Source of the DNA: Blastococcus atacamensis
GTDB lineage: Bacteria; Actinomycetota; Actinomycetes; Mycobacteriales; Geodermatophilaceae
DNA: 64,000 bases
Direction: 5' to 3'
Assembly: GCF_002938425.1 (NCBI RefSeq)
Contig: NZ_POQU01000006.1
Location: 1-64,000, forward strand
The stretch's first letter is position 1. Each line of letters starts with the position of its first letter. This document shows, piece by piece, positions 8,965 to 16,759 of the stretch. Under the pieces are notes generated by a model. It was not told the DNA's origin, ran no database searches, and saw only the letters and a program-made list of their open reading frames with translations. The position numbers and the translations under genes were made by a program.

Positions 8965-8978
8965 CACTGTTCTGTCAA
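8951..8978 (-). promoter_or_regulatory. Promoter of the monooxygenase/ABM operon
   Basis: On the minus strand, TTGACA (8978-8973), 16 bases, then TACAGT (8956-8951): a close match to the vegetative consensus. The -10 hexamer is inside the right operator arm, so TetR binding would block RNA polymerase. Confidence 0.75.
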
Positions 8979-8998
8979 GGGTCGGGAAGGATGACCGC

Positions 8999-9643
8999 AT
9001 GGATGCCGAGCTCGAGGTGCGCCCGCCCAAGCAGCAGCGGAGCCGGGAGGCCTGGAACCGGGTGCTCGACGCAGGCGTGGCCGTGCTGGAGGAGGGCGGC
9101 TCCGACTCCTTCACCATCGCGGCGGTGTGCGACCGGGCGAGGGTCGCGCCGACCGCGATCTACGCCCGCACCACCAGCAAGGACGCGCTCTTCCTGGCCG
9201 TCTACGAGCACGGTGTCGGGCGGCTGCGCGACGAGCAGGCCGTCTTCGCCGACGACACCCGGTGGGCCGGCCTGCCTCCGGCCGAGCTGGTGCGGGCCGC
9301 GGTGGCCGAGATGGTCGGGATCTCCTTCCGCCATGCACCGTTCCTGCGGGCCGTCGTGCTGGTCTCGGCCGTCCACCCTGAGGTGCGGCGCCGGGGATCG
9401 CGCTACAGCCAGGAGCTGGGCGAGGGCTTCGTCCAGGTGGTGCTGGCCGCCCGGGACGTGATCGGCCATCCCGACCCCGAGGCGGCCGTCCGTTCGTGCT
9501 TCGGCACGGTCTTCGCCGCGTCGATCATCCGGGTGGCGTACGGGCCCGGGTTCGCGACACCGACGCCGGTCGACGACGAGCGCTTCGTCGCCGACCTCGG
9601 CGAGACGGCGGCGCGCTACCTGCTGGCAGACGTCGTCGACTGA
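8999..9643 (+). CDS. TetR-family transcriptional repressor
   Basis: 214 residues. The N-terminal HTH reads QQRSREAWNRVLDAGVAVLEEGGSDSFTIAAVCDRARVAPTAIYARTTSKDALF, followed by a helical ligand-binding domain. It is divergently transcribed from the flavin monooxygenase/ABM pair, with a single strong palindrome in the 102-base gap, so it most likely represses that operon and its own gene and responds to the substrate of the monooxygenase. The ATG start leaves the operator about 35 bases upstream. Confidence 0.9.
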   Translation: MDAELEVRPPKQQRSREAWNRVLDAGVAVLEEGGSDSFTIAAVCDRARVAPTAIYARTTSKDALFLAVYEHGVGRLRDEQAVFADDTRWAGLPPAELVRAAVAEMVGISFRHAPFLRAVVLVSAVHPEVRRRGSRYSQELGEGFVQVVLAARDVIGHPDPEAAVRSCFGTVFAASIIRVAYGPGFATPTPVDDERFVADLGETAARYLLADVVD

Positions 9644-9651
9644 TCCAGGGC

Positions 9652-9900
9652 GGCGCCCACCTCGGTGACTACGTCGAGAAACCAGCGTTGCCCGGGATCG
9701 AGATGCCGGACGGGGTGTGGCCAGGCCGTCTCGGTGAGGGGCGAGAGCTGGACGGGGGGGGGGTCGACCCCCTGGAGTTCGCCGCCGTCGGGTCACCGGC
9801 CAGGCGCCCGTGCACGAGGACCAGCAGGTCGATGCCGACCACGAGGCGGTCGAGCGCTCATGGGCCGGATCGCGCAGCTCACCCGCCGCCCGCCTGACAG
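9652..9900 (-). pseudogene. LysR-family regulator remnant, internally deleted
   Basis: Two pieces of a LysR ligand-binding domain are recognisable on the minus strand. About 9790-9852 reads DRLVVGIDLLVLVHGRLAGD, matching DQVLLTTDLLVLPHGFVSDL in the LysR protein at 42620. About 9655-9750 reads SPLTETAWPHPVRHLDPGQ then RWFLDVV, matching the C-terminal LVEAMWWHPVYQHDPEHVWLRDVV of the same protein. The roughly 90-100 residues between are missing, a run of ten G (9754-9763) sits at the join, and no HTH is present. It is a decayed relict of an extra LysR gene of the island type. Confidence 0.55.
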
Positions 9901-9905
9901 CCAGG

Positions 9906-10847
9906 TCAGATCCGGACGGCAATCTTCCCCAGGGCGCCGTCGCGCAGGGCGGCGAAGGCGCTGTCGATCTCGTCCATGCGGAACGTCCGGGTGACCGGAG
10001 CTCGCAGCCGGCCGCTGCCGGCGAGTTCCCCGAGGAGGGCCATCGCGGCCCGGTCCGCCTCGGCCCGGACGTTGACCGTCCGGAAGCCGGACAGCGCGTC
10101 CGCGTCGGCCGCGTGCCCGGTCGACGCCACCCTGCCGCCGGGTGCCAGTACGCCGGCGGCGAGGGCCGTGAGGACGCCGCGGTCGCGGTTCACGAGGTCG
10201 ATCACCGCGGCGACGCCGGCGGGTTGCATCGAGCGGACCCGCTCAGCGAGGTCGCCGGTCGACCAGTCCACGACTTCGGTCGCACCCATGTCCCGGACGT
10301 GCTTCTCCTCCTCGCCCGGCCGGGCGGTGGCCACCACCGTCGCGCCCCTGGCCACCAGCATCTGCACGGCGTAGCTGCCGACGCCTCCGGTGGCGCCGTT
10401 GACCAGGACGACCTCGTCGGTCGTGGGAGCGATGGCCTCGACGCAGCGCAGGGCGGTCAGCGCAGCCAGCCCGAGCGCCCCGGCAGCTGCCTCCGTCACG
10501 CCGTCGGGAACCGCCGCCAACCAGTCGCGCGGGACGGCGACCAGTTCGCCGAACGAGCCGCGCGCCGCGACGAGCTCCCGGACCAGGCCGAAGACCCGTT
10601 GGCCAGGGGTGAGGTCGTGGACGCCATCACCGACAGCCTCCACGACGCCGGCGACGTCGCTGCCGAGCACGACGGGGTAGCGGTAGGTCATGTAGCGGGC
10701 GGCGGCGCCGCTGGCGACCATCACGTCGTGCGGGTTCACGGACGACGCCGTCACCCGCACCTGGACCTCGTCGTCGGCCGGCTCTGGAACCTCGATCTCG
10801 GCGAAGGCCGGTGCGGCTCCCTCGGCCGGGAGCACGTAGGCGCGCAT
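9906..10847 (-). CDS. NADPH:quinone-reductase-like MDR oxidoreductase
   Basis: 313-residue zinc-free medium-chain dehydrogenase/reductase of the quinone oxidoreductase (zeta-crystallin) group. A GroES-like N-terminal domain (VTASSVNPHDVMVASG, YPVVLGSDVAGVV) precedes a Rossmann domain (VLVNGATGGVGSYAVQMLVARGATVVATARPGEEE). The structural-zinc cysteines of alcohol dehydrogenases are absent. Its ATG overlaps the stop of the upstream flavin monooxygenase by one base (TGATG), so the pair is translationally coupled. It may reduce the quinone or enone made by that monooxygenase. Confidence 0.85.
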   Translation of the reverse strand: MRAYVLPAEGAAPAFAEIEVPEPADDEVQVRVTASSVNPHDVMVASGAAARYMTYRYPVVLGSDVAGVVEAVGDGVHDLTPGQRVFGLVRELVAARGSFGELVAVPRDWLAAVPDGVTEAAAGALGLAALTALRCVEAIAPTTDEVVLVNGATGGVGSYAVQMLVARGATVVATARPGEEEKHVRDMGATEVVDWSTGDLAERVRSMQPAGVAAVIDLVNRDRGVLTALAAGVLAPGGRVASTGHAADADALSGFRTVNVRAEADRAAMALLGELAGSGRLRAPVTRTFRMDEIDSAFAALRDGALGKIAVRI

Positions 10848-12025
10848 CAGTAGGCCTCCTGAGCGATGCGGGCCTGGGCGCCCGGGATGCCGAGCTCCAG
10901 CAGCTCGGCCTCGTCGGGGGTCAGGTCGTCCCCGCCGGACTCCTGCTTGAGCAGCGCCAGCGACATGTCGGCGACGAACAGGGCACGGTCACGCCGACGG
11001 TGGAACCAGGAGTCCAGCGCTCGGTCGAGCGTCTGGTGCTCGTCGAGGGCTGCGGCAAGGGTTACAGCGTCCTCCACGGCCATGGCGGCGCCCTGAGCCA
11101 TGTGCGGGGTACTCGTGTGTGCCGCGTCGCCGGCGATCGCGATCCGGCCGCGGAACCAGGGTTCCCGGACGGTCACGTGGTACAGCGGCGCGTAGCTGAC
11201 GTAGCTGTCCTCGGTGATGTTGTCGCGCATCTCGCCGATCCGGCCGGAGAAGCCCTGCATGCGCTCCTTCACCAGTCGCACGAAGTCGGCGGAGTCGAAC
11301 CTGGGGTTCCCCGGCTCGGGGGTGACGAGCCCGACGTACATCTGCGCATCGCTGATCGGCGTGAGCACCGCCTTGGCAGGACCGCTGATGGCGAAGGCGA
11401 TGTGGGTGAGGTCGGCCGGGCGCGGCATGGTGACTCGCCAGCAGGCGGACCCGGTGTAAACCGGTGTGTACCGGTCCCCGAACAGGTGTTCGCGGATTCT
11501 CGAGTTGAGACCGTCGAAGCCGACCACCAGGTCGTAGCGGTTGCTGGCGGTGCCCAGGTCGCGGACGGGCGGGGTGCGCTTGCCGGTCCAGGTGGCCAGT
11601 TCGACCTCGACGCCGTCGGCGTCCTCCGTCATGTCCCACACGGTGGCCCCGGTGCGGATGCGGGCACCGGCCTTCTCAGCGGCGTCGCGAAGGATGCGGT
11701 TGTAGACGGGACGGCCGATCGCGTTGTTGGACGGCTTGCCGTAGCGCCCGTCCGCCGGCGGGATCGCCGCGACCTGCACTCCCGCCGGGTTCCAGATGGC
11801 GAGCGGCTCGAAGGGGAAGCCGACCTCGAGGCAGGCGTCGCGGACACCGATCTCGTCCAGAGCGGCCAAGGCGTTGTTCGGTTGGCTGAGCCCGACGCCG
11901 AGGACCGCGTCCGGCCCGGAGGCCTCCACGACATCGACCTCGATGCCACGCTGGCCGAGCGCAGCGGCGAGCGTCAGGCCACCGACCCCCCCGCCCTGGA
12001 TCAGGACCCTGTGAACGGCGGCCAT
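10847..12025 (-). CDS. FAD-dependent monooxygenase (p-hydroxybenzoate hydroxylase-like)
   Basis: 392-residue group A flavin monooxygenase. FAD motif VLIQGGGVGGLTLAAALGQRG, DG motif GFDGLNSRIR (Phe where Ala is usual), GD motif IAGDAAHTSTPHMAQGAAMAVEDA. It belongs to a different subfamily from the 403-residue pair. I place the start at ATG 12025 rather than GTG 12034: this ATG overlaps the stop of a 16-codon leader ORF with a strong ribosome-binding site, while the GTG has none. It is the first enzyme of a two-gene operon with the MDR oxidoreductase and lies downstream of a LysR gene whose binding motif precedes it. Confidence 0.87.
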   Translation of the reverse strand: MAAVHRVLIQGGGVGGLTLAAALGQRGIEVDVVEASGPDAVLGVGLSQPNNALAALDEIGVRDACLEVGFPFEPLAIWNPAGVQVAAIPPADGRYGKPSNNAIGRPVYNRILRDAAEKAGARIRTGATVWDMTEDADGVEVELATWTGKRTPPVRDLGTASNRYDLVVGFDGLNSRIREHLFGDRYTPVYTGSACWRVTMPRPADLTHIAFAISGPAKAVLTPISDAQMYVGLVTPEPGNPRFDSADFVRLVKERMQGFSGRIGEMRDNITEDSYVSYAPLYHVTVREPWFRGRIAIAGDAAHTSTPHMAQGAAMAVEDAVTLAAALDEHQTLDRALDSWFHRRRDRALFVADMSLALLKQESGGDDLTPDEAELLELGIPGAQARIAQEAY

Positions 12026-12075
12026 CAGCGGCACAGCCCGGCGCCGGGGGTGGCACTGGTCAGCACATCAGCCAT
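12025..12075 (-). CDS. 16-residue leader peptide upstream of flavin monooxygenase
   Basis: Short ORF MADVLTSATPGAGLCR. It has ATG 12075, a strong GAGGAGG ribosome-binding site 6 bases upstream, and a TGA that overlaps the monooxygenase ATG as TGATG. The monooxygenase has no good site of its own, so its translation probably depends on ribosomes that finish this leader. Alternatively the leader is a fossil of an older N-terminus. Confidence 0.5.
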   Translation of the reverse strand: MADVLTSATPGAGLCR

Positions 12076-12175
12076 GGAGTCCTCCTCGAGCGGCGCGGGC
12101 GAGGGCCCGCCGTGGTGATGCCGGTCACGGTATGGACGGCGACTGCTGCCGGGAACACACGATTGGCGAGGGCGC

Positions 12176-12194
12176 ATATCGATCGAATCGATAT
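12176..12194. promoter_or_regulatory. LysR-type binding site 1
   Basis: ATATCGATCGAATCGATAT, the core of a perfect inverted repeat with 10-base arms (12174-12183 and 12187-12196) around 3 bases. It lies upstream of the leader/monooxygenase operon and matches site 2 before the adjacent LysR gene at 14 of 19 positions. Confidence 0.7.
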
Positions 12195-12204
12195 GCCGAG
12201 CGGC

Positions 12205-13122
12205 TCAGGGGAGCGGCTCGAGCGTGCGGGAGGCGCGCCGGACGAGGGCCCGAAACCACGCGTGGGCCGGGTCGTCGTCGTGGACCGGGTGCCACCACAT
12301 CGCCACCGTCAGGACGCCGGCCGAGAACGGACAGGGCAGTACCCGGACGTCGTCGCGCGGCGGCAGGATGTCGACCAGTCGGCGCTGCATCAGAGCGATC
12401 CGCTGACTGCCGGCGACGTGCCCGTGCACGCCCAGGAAGTGCTCGGTGACGACCCGTACGTCCGGCTCGACCCCGATCAGCCGCAGGGCGGCCATGCCCT
12501 GCGTCGTCCCCGCCGAGCTGTGGAAGGTGACCACCCACGGCAGCGCGCGCAACTGGTCGAGGGTGAGCGCATCACCGACCGCGGTGTTCGCCGTGGAGAC
12601 GAGGCAGACCCACTCGTCGCGGTACAGGTCCTCGTGCCTCAGGTCGGTCACGAAGCCGTGCGGCATGACCACCAGGTCGGTGCCCAGCAGTGTCGGGTCG
12701 GACGAGTCCAGGGGGCGCGCCGTGTTGGCCACGAGGCGCAGCCGTGCCCTGGGCGCGGCATCGGCAAGCAGATCGGCGACGGGGGAGCCGAGCACCGCTT
12801 CCCCGTAGTCGCTGACCTGCAGGGTGAACTCACGATCCGAGGATGCCGGGTCGAACTCATCGTGGGCGCCGAACACCCGCTCGAGCCCTACCCGCGCCAT
12901 CCGCGCGCGCTCTCGGAGCTCCAGCGCGAGAGGCGTCAGGTGGTACTCGTTCCCCACGCGGGCCAGCAGGTCGTCACCGAAGTGCCGACGCAGGCGGGCG
13001 AGCGAGGACGACATCGCCGGCTGACCGACACCGGTCTGCACCGCGGCCTTGCTGACGCTGCGCTGCTGCAGCAGCGCGTCCAGCGCGACGAGCAGGTTCA
13101 GATCGAGGCGAGCCAGGTCCAC
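12205..13122 (-). CDS. LysR-family transcriptional regulator
   Basis: 305 residues. The N-terminal winged HTH reads LDLNLLVALDALLQQRSVSKAAVQTGVGQPAMSSSLARLRRHFGDDLLAR, followed by a LysR substrate-binding domain ending in the family's MWWHPVHDDDPAHAWFRALV block. GTG start. A binding-site-like motif 8 bases upstream of the start implies autoregulation, and a second copy of the motif just past the gene's 3' end implies control of the flavin monooxygenase operon that follows on the same strand. It resembles the LysR protein at 42620 and the remnant at 9.7 kb. Confidence 0.92.
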   Translation of the reverse strand: MDLARLDLNLLVALDALLQQRSVSKAAVQTGVGQPAMSSSLARLRRHFGDDLLARVGNEYHLTPLALELRERARMARVGLERVFGAHDEFDPASSDREFTLQVSDYGEAVLGSPVADLLADAAPRARLRLVANTARPLDSSDPTLLGTDLVVMPHGFVTDLRHEDLYRDEWVCLVSTANTAVGDALTLDQLRALPWVVTFHSSAGTTQGMAALRLIGVEPDVRVVTEHFLGVHGHVAGSQRIALMQRRLVDILPPRDDVRVLPCPFSAGVLTVAMWWHPVHDDDPAHAWFRALVRRASRTLEPLP

Positions 13123-13129
13123 CGCTGCA

Positions 13130-13148
13130 GTATCGACTCAATCGATGT
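13130..13148. promoter_or_regulatory. LysR-type binding site 2
   Basis: GTATCGACTCAATCGATGT, an imperfect inverted repeat with the same spacing as the site at 12176. Being only 8 bases from the LysR start codon, it probably mediates autorepression. Confidence 0.6.
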
Positions 13149-13319
13149 GGCGGGACAGACTGTCACCCGCCGGTGGCTGCTCTCCGTCGAGCGGCCGTGA
13201 GCCCGCGTCACAGCGGTGAGGGGCGCAGGCCACTGGCAGGCCCGGGAAGGCATGCGAGCGGTGTGTCGGCCGCTACCGGCCCCGAACCTGCCAGAGACTG
13301 ACAGGCCCGGGAAGCGCCA

Positions 13320-14531
13320 TCAGTCGGTGATCAGGGTGAGCTGCTTGTTGATCTCCGTGGGGTTCGTGTCGCCGACGACCTTCTGCAGGAAGGGGGTGTG
13401 GTCGAAGACGAGGTCCCGGATCGGCTCCAGGAGCCGGGGTGCGTGGTGGAACCGCTGCCCGTTCTCGTAGGCCATCTTCACCTGGAAGTTCACGTGCGGC
13501 TTCCGGGGCTCTTCGTACGCCTGCAGAGCCCGACGCACGGCCGCGAGATCGGTCAGATCGACCCCTTGCAGCGCACGGCCGATAAACCAGCCGTCCTCGA
13601 TCGACATGCCGGCGCCGTAGGCGGCATACGGCGACGTGGCATGCGCTGCATCGCCCGCGAGCGTGATCCGCCCCTTCGACCACTGGTCGAGGTAGCCGCG
13701 GTCGCGGAGCACCCAGCGCTGCACGTTCTCCGGCTCGGTGCGCTCGATGAGGTCGGGGAGGGGGTGCAGGAACTCCCGGCCGAGCTCCGTGGCCCGGGCG
13801 TGCAGGTCTGGGGGCGCCGGCGCTTCGGGGTCGGTGGCCTCGAGCACCCACCACTGGTAGCCGTTCCGGCCCTTGTGGCGGATCGAGGTCCAGCTGCCCT
13901 GGACGCGGCGGCCGTGGCTGATCACGCACATGCCCGTCTCGCCGTCGATGTCGTCGGCGAAGGTGAACCCAGCGATGGTGTGCAGCCGGTGCTCGCGGAT
14001 CGGCGTCTCACCCCACAGCGTCGTGCGGACGAGTGAGTTGATCCCGTCGGCGCCGACGAGCACGTCCGCCTCGTGGATCGTGCCATCGGCGAAGTACAGC
14101 GTTACCCCGCGGTCGTCCTGCTCGATTCGCTCGACCAGCTGGTTCGTGCGGAGCACCCCCGGCGGCAGCGCCGCCAGCATGCGCTCGTAGAGCTCCGGCC
14201 GCAGCGGGCCGATGAAGCCGCCACCTCTGCCGTACTGCTCCACGACCTCGGGTGCGGACCTGACCACGGCGCGCACCCTGCCCTTGCTGCTGCGGAACTC
14301 CGTCTGGCACGGTGCCCCCAGGTCCTCGGTGTCCACGCCCATCAGGCGCAACGCCTTGAGCGGGGGCGGCCACAGGTTGAGCACGTTCCCGGCGGGGCGG
14401 GCCTCCGGATAGCGCTCGAAGATGGTCACGTCGTGGCCGGCCTTGTGGAGCGACAGTGCGGTGGCCATGCCGGCCGGGCCGCCGCCCAGGACGGCGACCC
14501 GCCCTCGTGGACCGGGGGTGTTCGTGGACAT
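13320..14531 (-). CDS. FAD-dependent aromatic-type monooxygenase (paralogue 2)
   Basis: 403-residue group A flavin monooxygenase. FAD motif VAVLGGGPAGMATALSLHKAGHD, DG motif GADGINSLVR, GD motif LAGDAAHATSPYAAYGAGMSIEDGWFIG. It is collinear with the protein at 7685-8896 over its full length, so the two arose by duplication. It is the last gene of Module A, 21 bases after a second, unrelated flavin monooxygenase and downstream of an extradiol dioxygenase. A likely role is ring hydroxylation that prepares the catechol-like substrate of the dioxygenase. Confidence 0.9.
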   Translation of the reverse strand: MSTNTPGPRGRVAVLGGGPAGMATALSLHKAGHDVTIFERYPEARPAGNVLNLWPPPLKALRLMGVDTEDLGAPCQTEFRSSKGRVRAVVRSAPEVVEQYGRGGGFIGPLRPELYERMLAALPPGVLRTNQLVERIEQDDRGVTLYFADGTIHEADVLVGADGINSLVRTTLWGETPIREHRLHTIAGFTFADDIDGETGMCVISHGRRVQGSWTSIRHKGRNGYQWWVLEATDPEAPAPPDLHARATELGREFLHPLPDLIERTEPENVQRWVLRDRGYLDQWSKGRITLAGDAAHATSPYAAYGAGMSIEDGWFIGRALQGVDLTDLAAVRRALQAYEEPRKPHVNFQVKMAYENGQRFHHAPRLLEPIRDLVFDHTPFLQKVVGDTNPTEINKQLTLITD

Positions 14532-14552
14532 CGTCGTCCCTTTCGTCGAAGG

Positions 14553-15683
14553 TCAGGCGGGGGTGCTGACGGCGGCCGCCACGCGGCGGGTGACGCTGGG
14601 GACGTCGCCCTGCACGTGGTCGAGGTTCCACTGCGCCATCTGCATGGAGGCTTCGACGACGGTCGTGACGCGGTCGAAGCGGCGGGTGGTGAACGCGTCC
14701 CACAGCTCGTCGTCGACCCGGTCGCGGGTGGTCAGCAGCTCGGCGAGGACGGCGGCGTCCTCGAACCCCATCGCCGCCCCCTGGGCGATGGTCGGTGGGC
14801 AGGCGTGCACCGCGTCGCCGATCAGCACGACGCGCCCCCTGTTCCACGGCGCGTCGAGCAGGTGGTGCTCGAACCACGTGTAGTTGAGGTTCGCCGGGTC
14901 GGTGAAGGCGTCCCGGACCTCGTCCCAGGGCCCGTGGTACGGGCGGGAGAGCTCGAGGAAGTCGGCCAGCCGCTCCTCGGGGGTCTGCGTCGTCCGGTCC
15001 CGGGCGACCTCGACGAGCGACCAGTAGGCCGTCGTCTCGGAGGTCGGGCAGACCAGGGCCATGTACGACGGCCCGCCGAAGATGGCGTGGAACTCGGTGA
15101 TGTCGGCGGGCTTGGGCCCGAACATGCGGAAGGCGCCCATGCCCACCGAGCGGGTCTCCAGCGGGATCTCGAGCATCCGGCGGGTCCACGACCGCAGCCC
15201 GTCGGCCCCGACGACGACGTCGTAGCGTCCCGACGAGCCGTCGGAGAACGTGACGTCGACGCCGTCGCCGTCCTGGTCCAGCGACTCGATCGTCGTCGAG
15301 AAGCGGGCCTTCACGCCCGCCCGCTCGGCGCGGTCCATCAGGATCCTCGCCAGCTCGGGCCGGTACATCCCCATGGTCGACGGCAGGTCCACGCCACCGA
15401 ACGGCACGTCGTCCACGCGGGCGACGATCGTGGCCGCCGGGTCCGGCACTCGGATGACGAGCTCCGAGAACGGGAAGCCGTGCTCCAGGCATTCGTCGAG
15501 CACGCCCAGCTGTCGCAGCACCCGCAGCGCGTTGCCCTGCAGGGTGATCCCGGAGCCCAGTGCGGAGACCTCGGGCTTGATCTCCACGAGGTCGACCGCG
15601 ACCCCGGCGTCGGCGAGCAGGATGGCGGTCGTGGCTCCGGCGGCGCCGGCGCCGACGACGAGGACGTTGTTCACGGCAGGCAC
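14553..15683 (-). CDS. FAD-dependent monooxygenase, second type (paralogue of 40390)
   Basis: 376-residue flavin monooxygenase. FAD motif VLVVGAGAAGATTAILLADAGVAVDLVEIKP, DG motif GADGLRSWTR, GD motif LIGDAVHACPPTIAQGAAMGFEDA. It is closely similar to the protein at 40390-41523 (shared SALGSGITLQGNA, PSTMGMYRPELARIL and YDLVIGADG/YDVVVGADG blocks). The GTG start has an AAGGAG site 7 bases upstream. It lies between the extradiol dioxygenase and the other monooxygenase in Module A. Two distinct hydroxylases in one operon suggest two successive ring hydroxylations, or hydroxylation plus an epoxidation or Baeyer-Villiger-like step. Confidence 0.9.
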   Translation of the reverse strand: MPAVNNVLVVGAGAAGATTAILLADAGVAVDLVEIKPEVSALGSGITLQGNALRVLRQLGVLDECLEHGFPFSELVIRVPDPAATIVARVDDVPFGGVDLPSTMGMYRPELARILMDRAERAGVKARFSTTIESLDQDGDGVDVTFSDGSSGRYDVVVGADGLRSWTRRMLEIPLETRSVGMGAFRMFGPKPADITEFHAIFGGPSYMALVCPTSETTAYWSLVEVARDRTTQTPEERLADFLELSRPYHGPWDEVRDAFTDPANLNYTWFEHHLLDAPWNRGRVVLIGDAVHACPPTIAQGAAMGFEDAAVLAELLTTRDRVDDELWDAFTTRRFDRVTTVVEASMQMAQWNLDHVQGDVPSVTRRVAAAVSTPA

Positions 15684-15715
15684 GGTGGACTCCTTCGTCC
15701 TGGTGCGGGGACCCG

Positions 15716-16645
15716 TCAGGGCTGGAAGGGGTGGACGGCCTCATTGGGCTGGAAGCGGAACTTGTGGCCCCACAGCTCCTGCCGCTTGCCGTTGCGGAAG
15801 TTGAGGTTGTTCGGCGAGCGCTTGTCCATCTCGTCGATCGCCGCGCCGCCCCAGCCGTACTCGATCATGAAGCCGCCGGGGGTGTGGATGTAGTAGGAGA
15901 CGACCTGGTCGCCGATGTGCCGGCCGAAGGCCATCTGCAGATCGGGGTTGGCGTCGCCGCCCAGGACGTCGTAGTACGAGTAGCCGACGTCATTGAGGTC
16001 CACCGACTCCAGGAAGACGTGGTGCAGGCCGAGCGAGTTGGGCACCTCGAGGAACGCGACGCTGTGGTGGCGCGGGTTGACCCGCAGGAACCACATCTCG
16101 CCGAGCGGCTCGTTCATCTTCAGGACCTCGCTGGGGATGAACCCCAGGGCGTCGATGTAGAAGTCCACGGCCTTGCGGGCGTCCGGCACGGCGAAGACGA
16201 CGTGCCCGAGGCCCTGCTGCTGCGTCACGAAGCCGGCGTGCGGGCGCGGCGGGTGCCAGAAGTGGTAGTTCGACTCCTGGTAGCAGAACAGCTCCTGCGG
16301 CTGGCCGAACGGGTCCTCGAACTGGACCAGGACGTCGACGCCACGCTTCTCGGCCAGCGCCTTGTCGGCGTACCGCGGCTTCGCCCCGTTGTCCTCGAGC
16401 CGCTTGACTGCCGCGTCGAGATCGCGGTGGTTGAGGACCTCCCAGCCGGCGTAGAGGAAGCGGTAGTCGTCCCCGGGGTGGAAGGAGAGCCGGTAGTCGG
16501 CGTCGTCGATCTTGAGGCGGACCGCGCCGTCCTCGCCGTCCGGACCCACCATGCAGCCCAGCACCTCCGGGCCCCAGGTCCGGAACTCCTCGTAGCGGGG
16601 CGTCTGGACGCCCACGTAGCCCAGCTTGGCGATGTGGCCCTTCAT
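15716..16645 (-). CDS. Type I extradiol ring-cleavage dioxygenase
   Basis: 309-residue two-domain vicinal-oxygen-chelate enzyme of the BphC/catechol 2,3-dioxygenase class. Fe(II) ligands are His148 (GLGHVVF), His209 (GLHHVFLE) and Glu262 (MIEYGWGG), at the spacing of BphC (146/210/260). The acid-base His (PRHHSVAF, His194) and the tyrosine of VVSYYIHTPGG are present, so the enzyme looks fully active. It would open a catechol-type ring next to the diol to give a meta-cleavage product. It is the first gene of Module A and has a good AGGAG site. Confidence 0.9.
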   Translation of the reverse strand: MKGHIAKLGYVGVQTPRYEEFRTWGPEVLGCMVGPDGEDGAVRLKIDDADYRLSFHPGDDYRFLYAGWEVLNHRDLDAAVKRLEDNGAKPRYADKALAEKRGVDVLVQFEDPFGQPQELFCYQESNYHFWHPPRPHAGFVTQQQGLGHVVFAVPDARKAVDFYIDALGFIPSEVLKMNEPLGEMWFLRVNPRHHSVAFLEVPNSLGLHHVFLESVDLNDVGYSYYDVLGGDANPDLQMAFGRHIGDQVVSYYIHTPGGFMIEYGWGGAAIDEMDKRSPNNLNFRNGKRQELWGHKFRFQPNEAVHPFQP

Positions 16646-16709
16646 GGCTGCTCCTCGGTGTGACGCGGGACTCCTGTCGAAAAGGACGCTAGGAACTGCG
16701 CGAGCTCGG

Positions 16710-16741
16710 CGGAAATGCTTCGTTGCTATCGCTCCGATCCA
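16710..16741. promoter_or_regulatory. Spaced element upstream of Module A
   Basis: CGGAAATGC-N16-CGATCCA in the 114-base gap before the extradiol operon. The same two blocks with the same 16-base spacing occur at 22010-22041, between Module C and its LysR gene. A short palindrome, CCGAT-CC-ATCGG, overlaps the right block here. Confidence 0.6.
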
Positions 16742-16759
16742 TCGGGCGCATGAGCCACG

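Noticed and set aside
9754-9763. Run of ten G
   Set aside because: Probably a sequencing or slippage feature within decayed DNA; no independent function seen.
13233-13315. Direct repeat CTGGCAGGCCCGGGAAG / CTGACAGGCCCGGGAAG 66 bases apart
   Set aside because: Only two imperfect copies in the short gap after Module A; too little to call an attachment site, insertion-sequence end or array.
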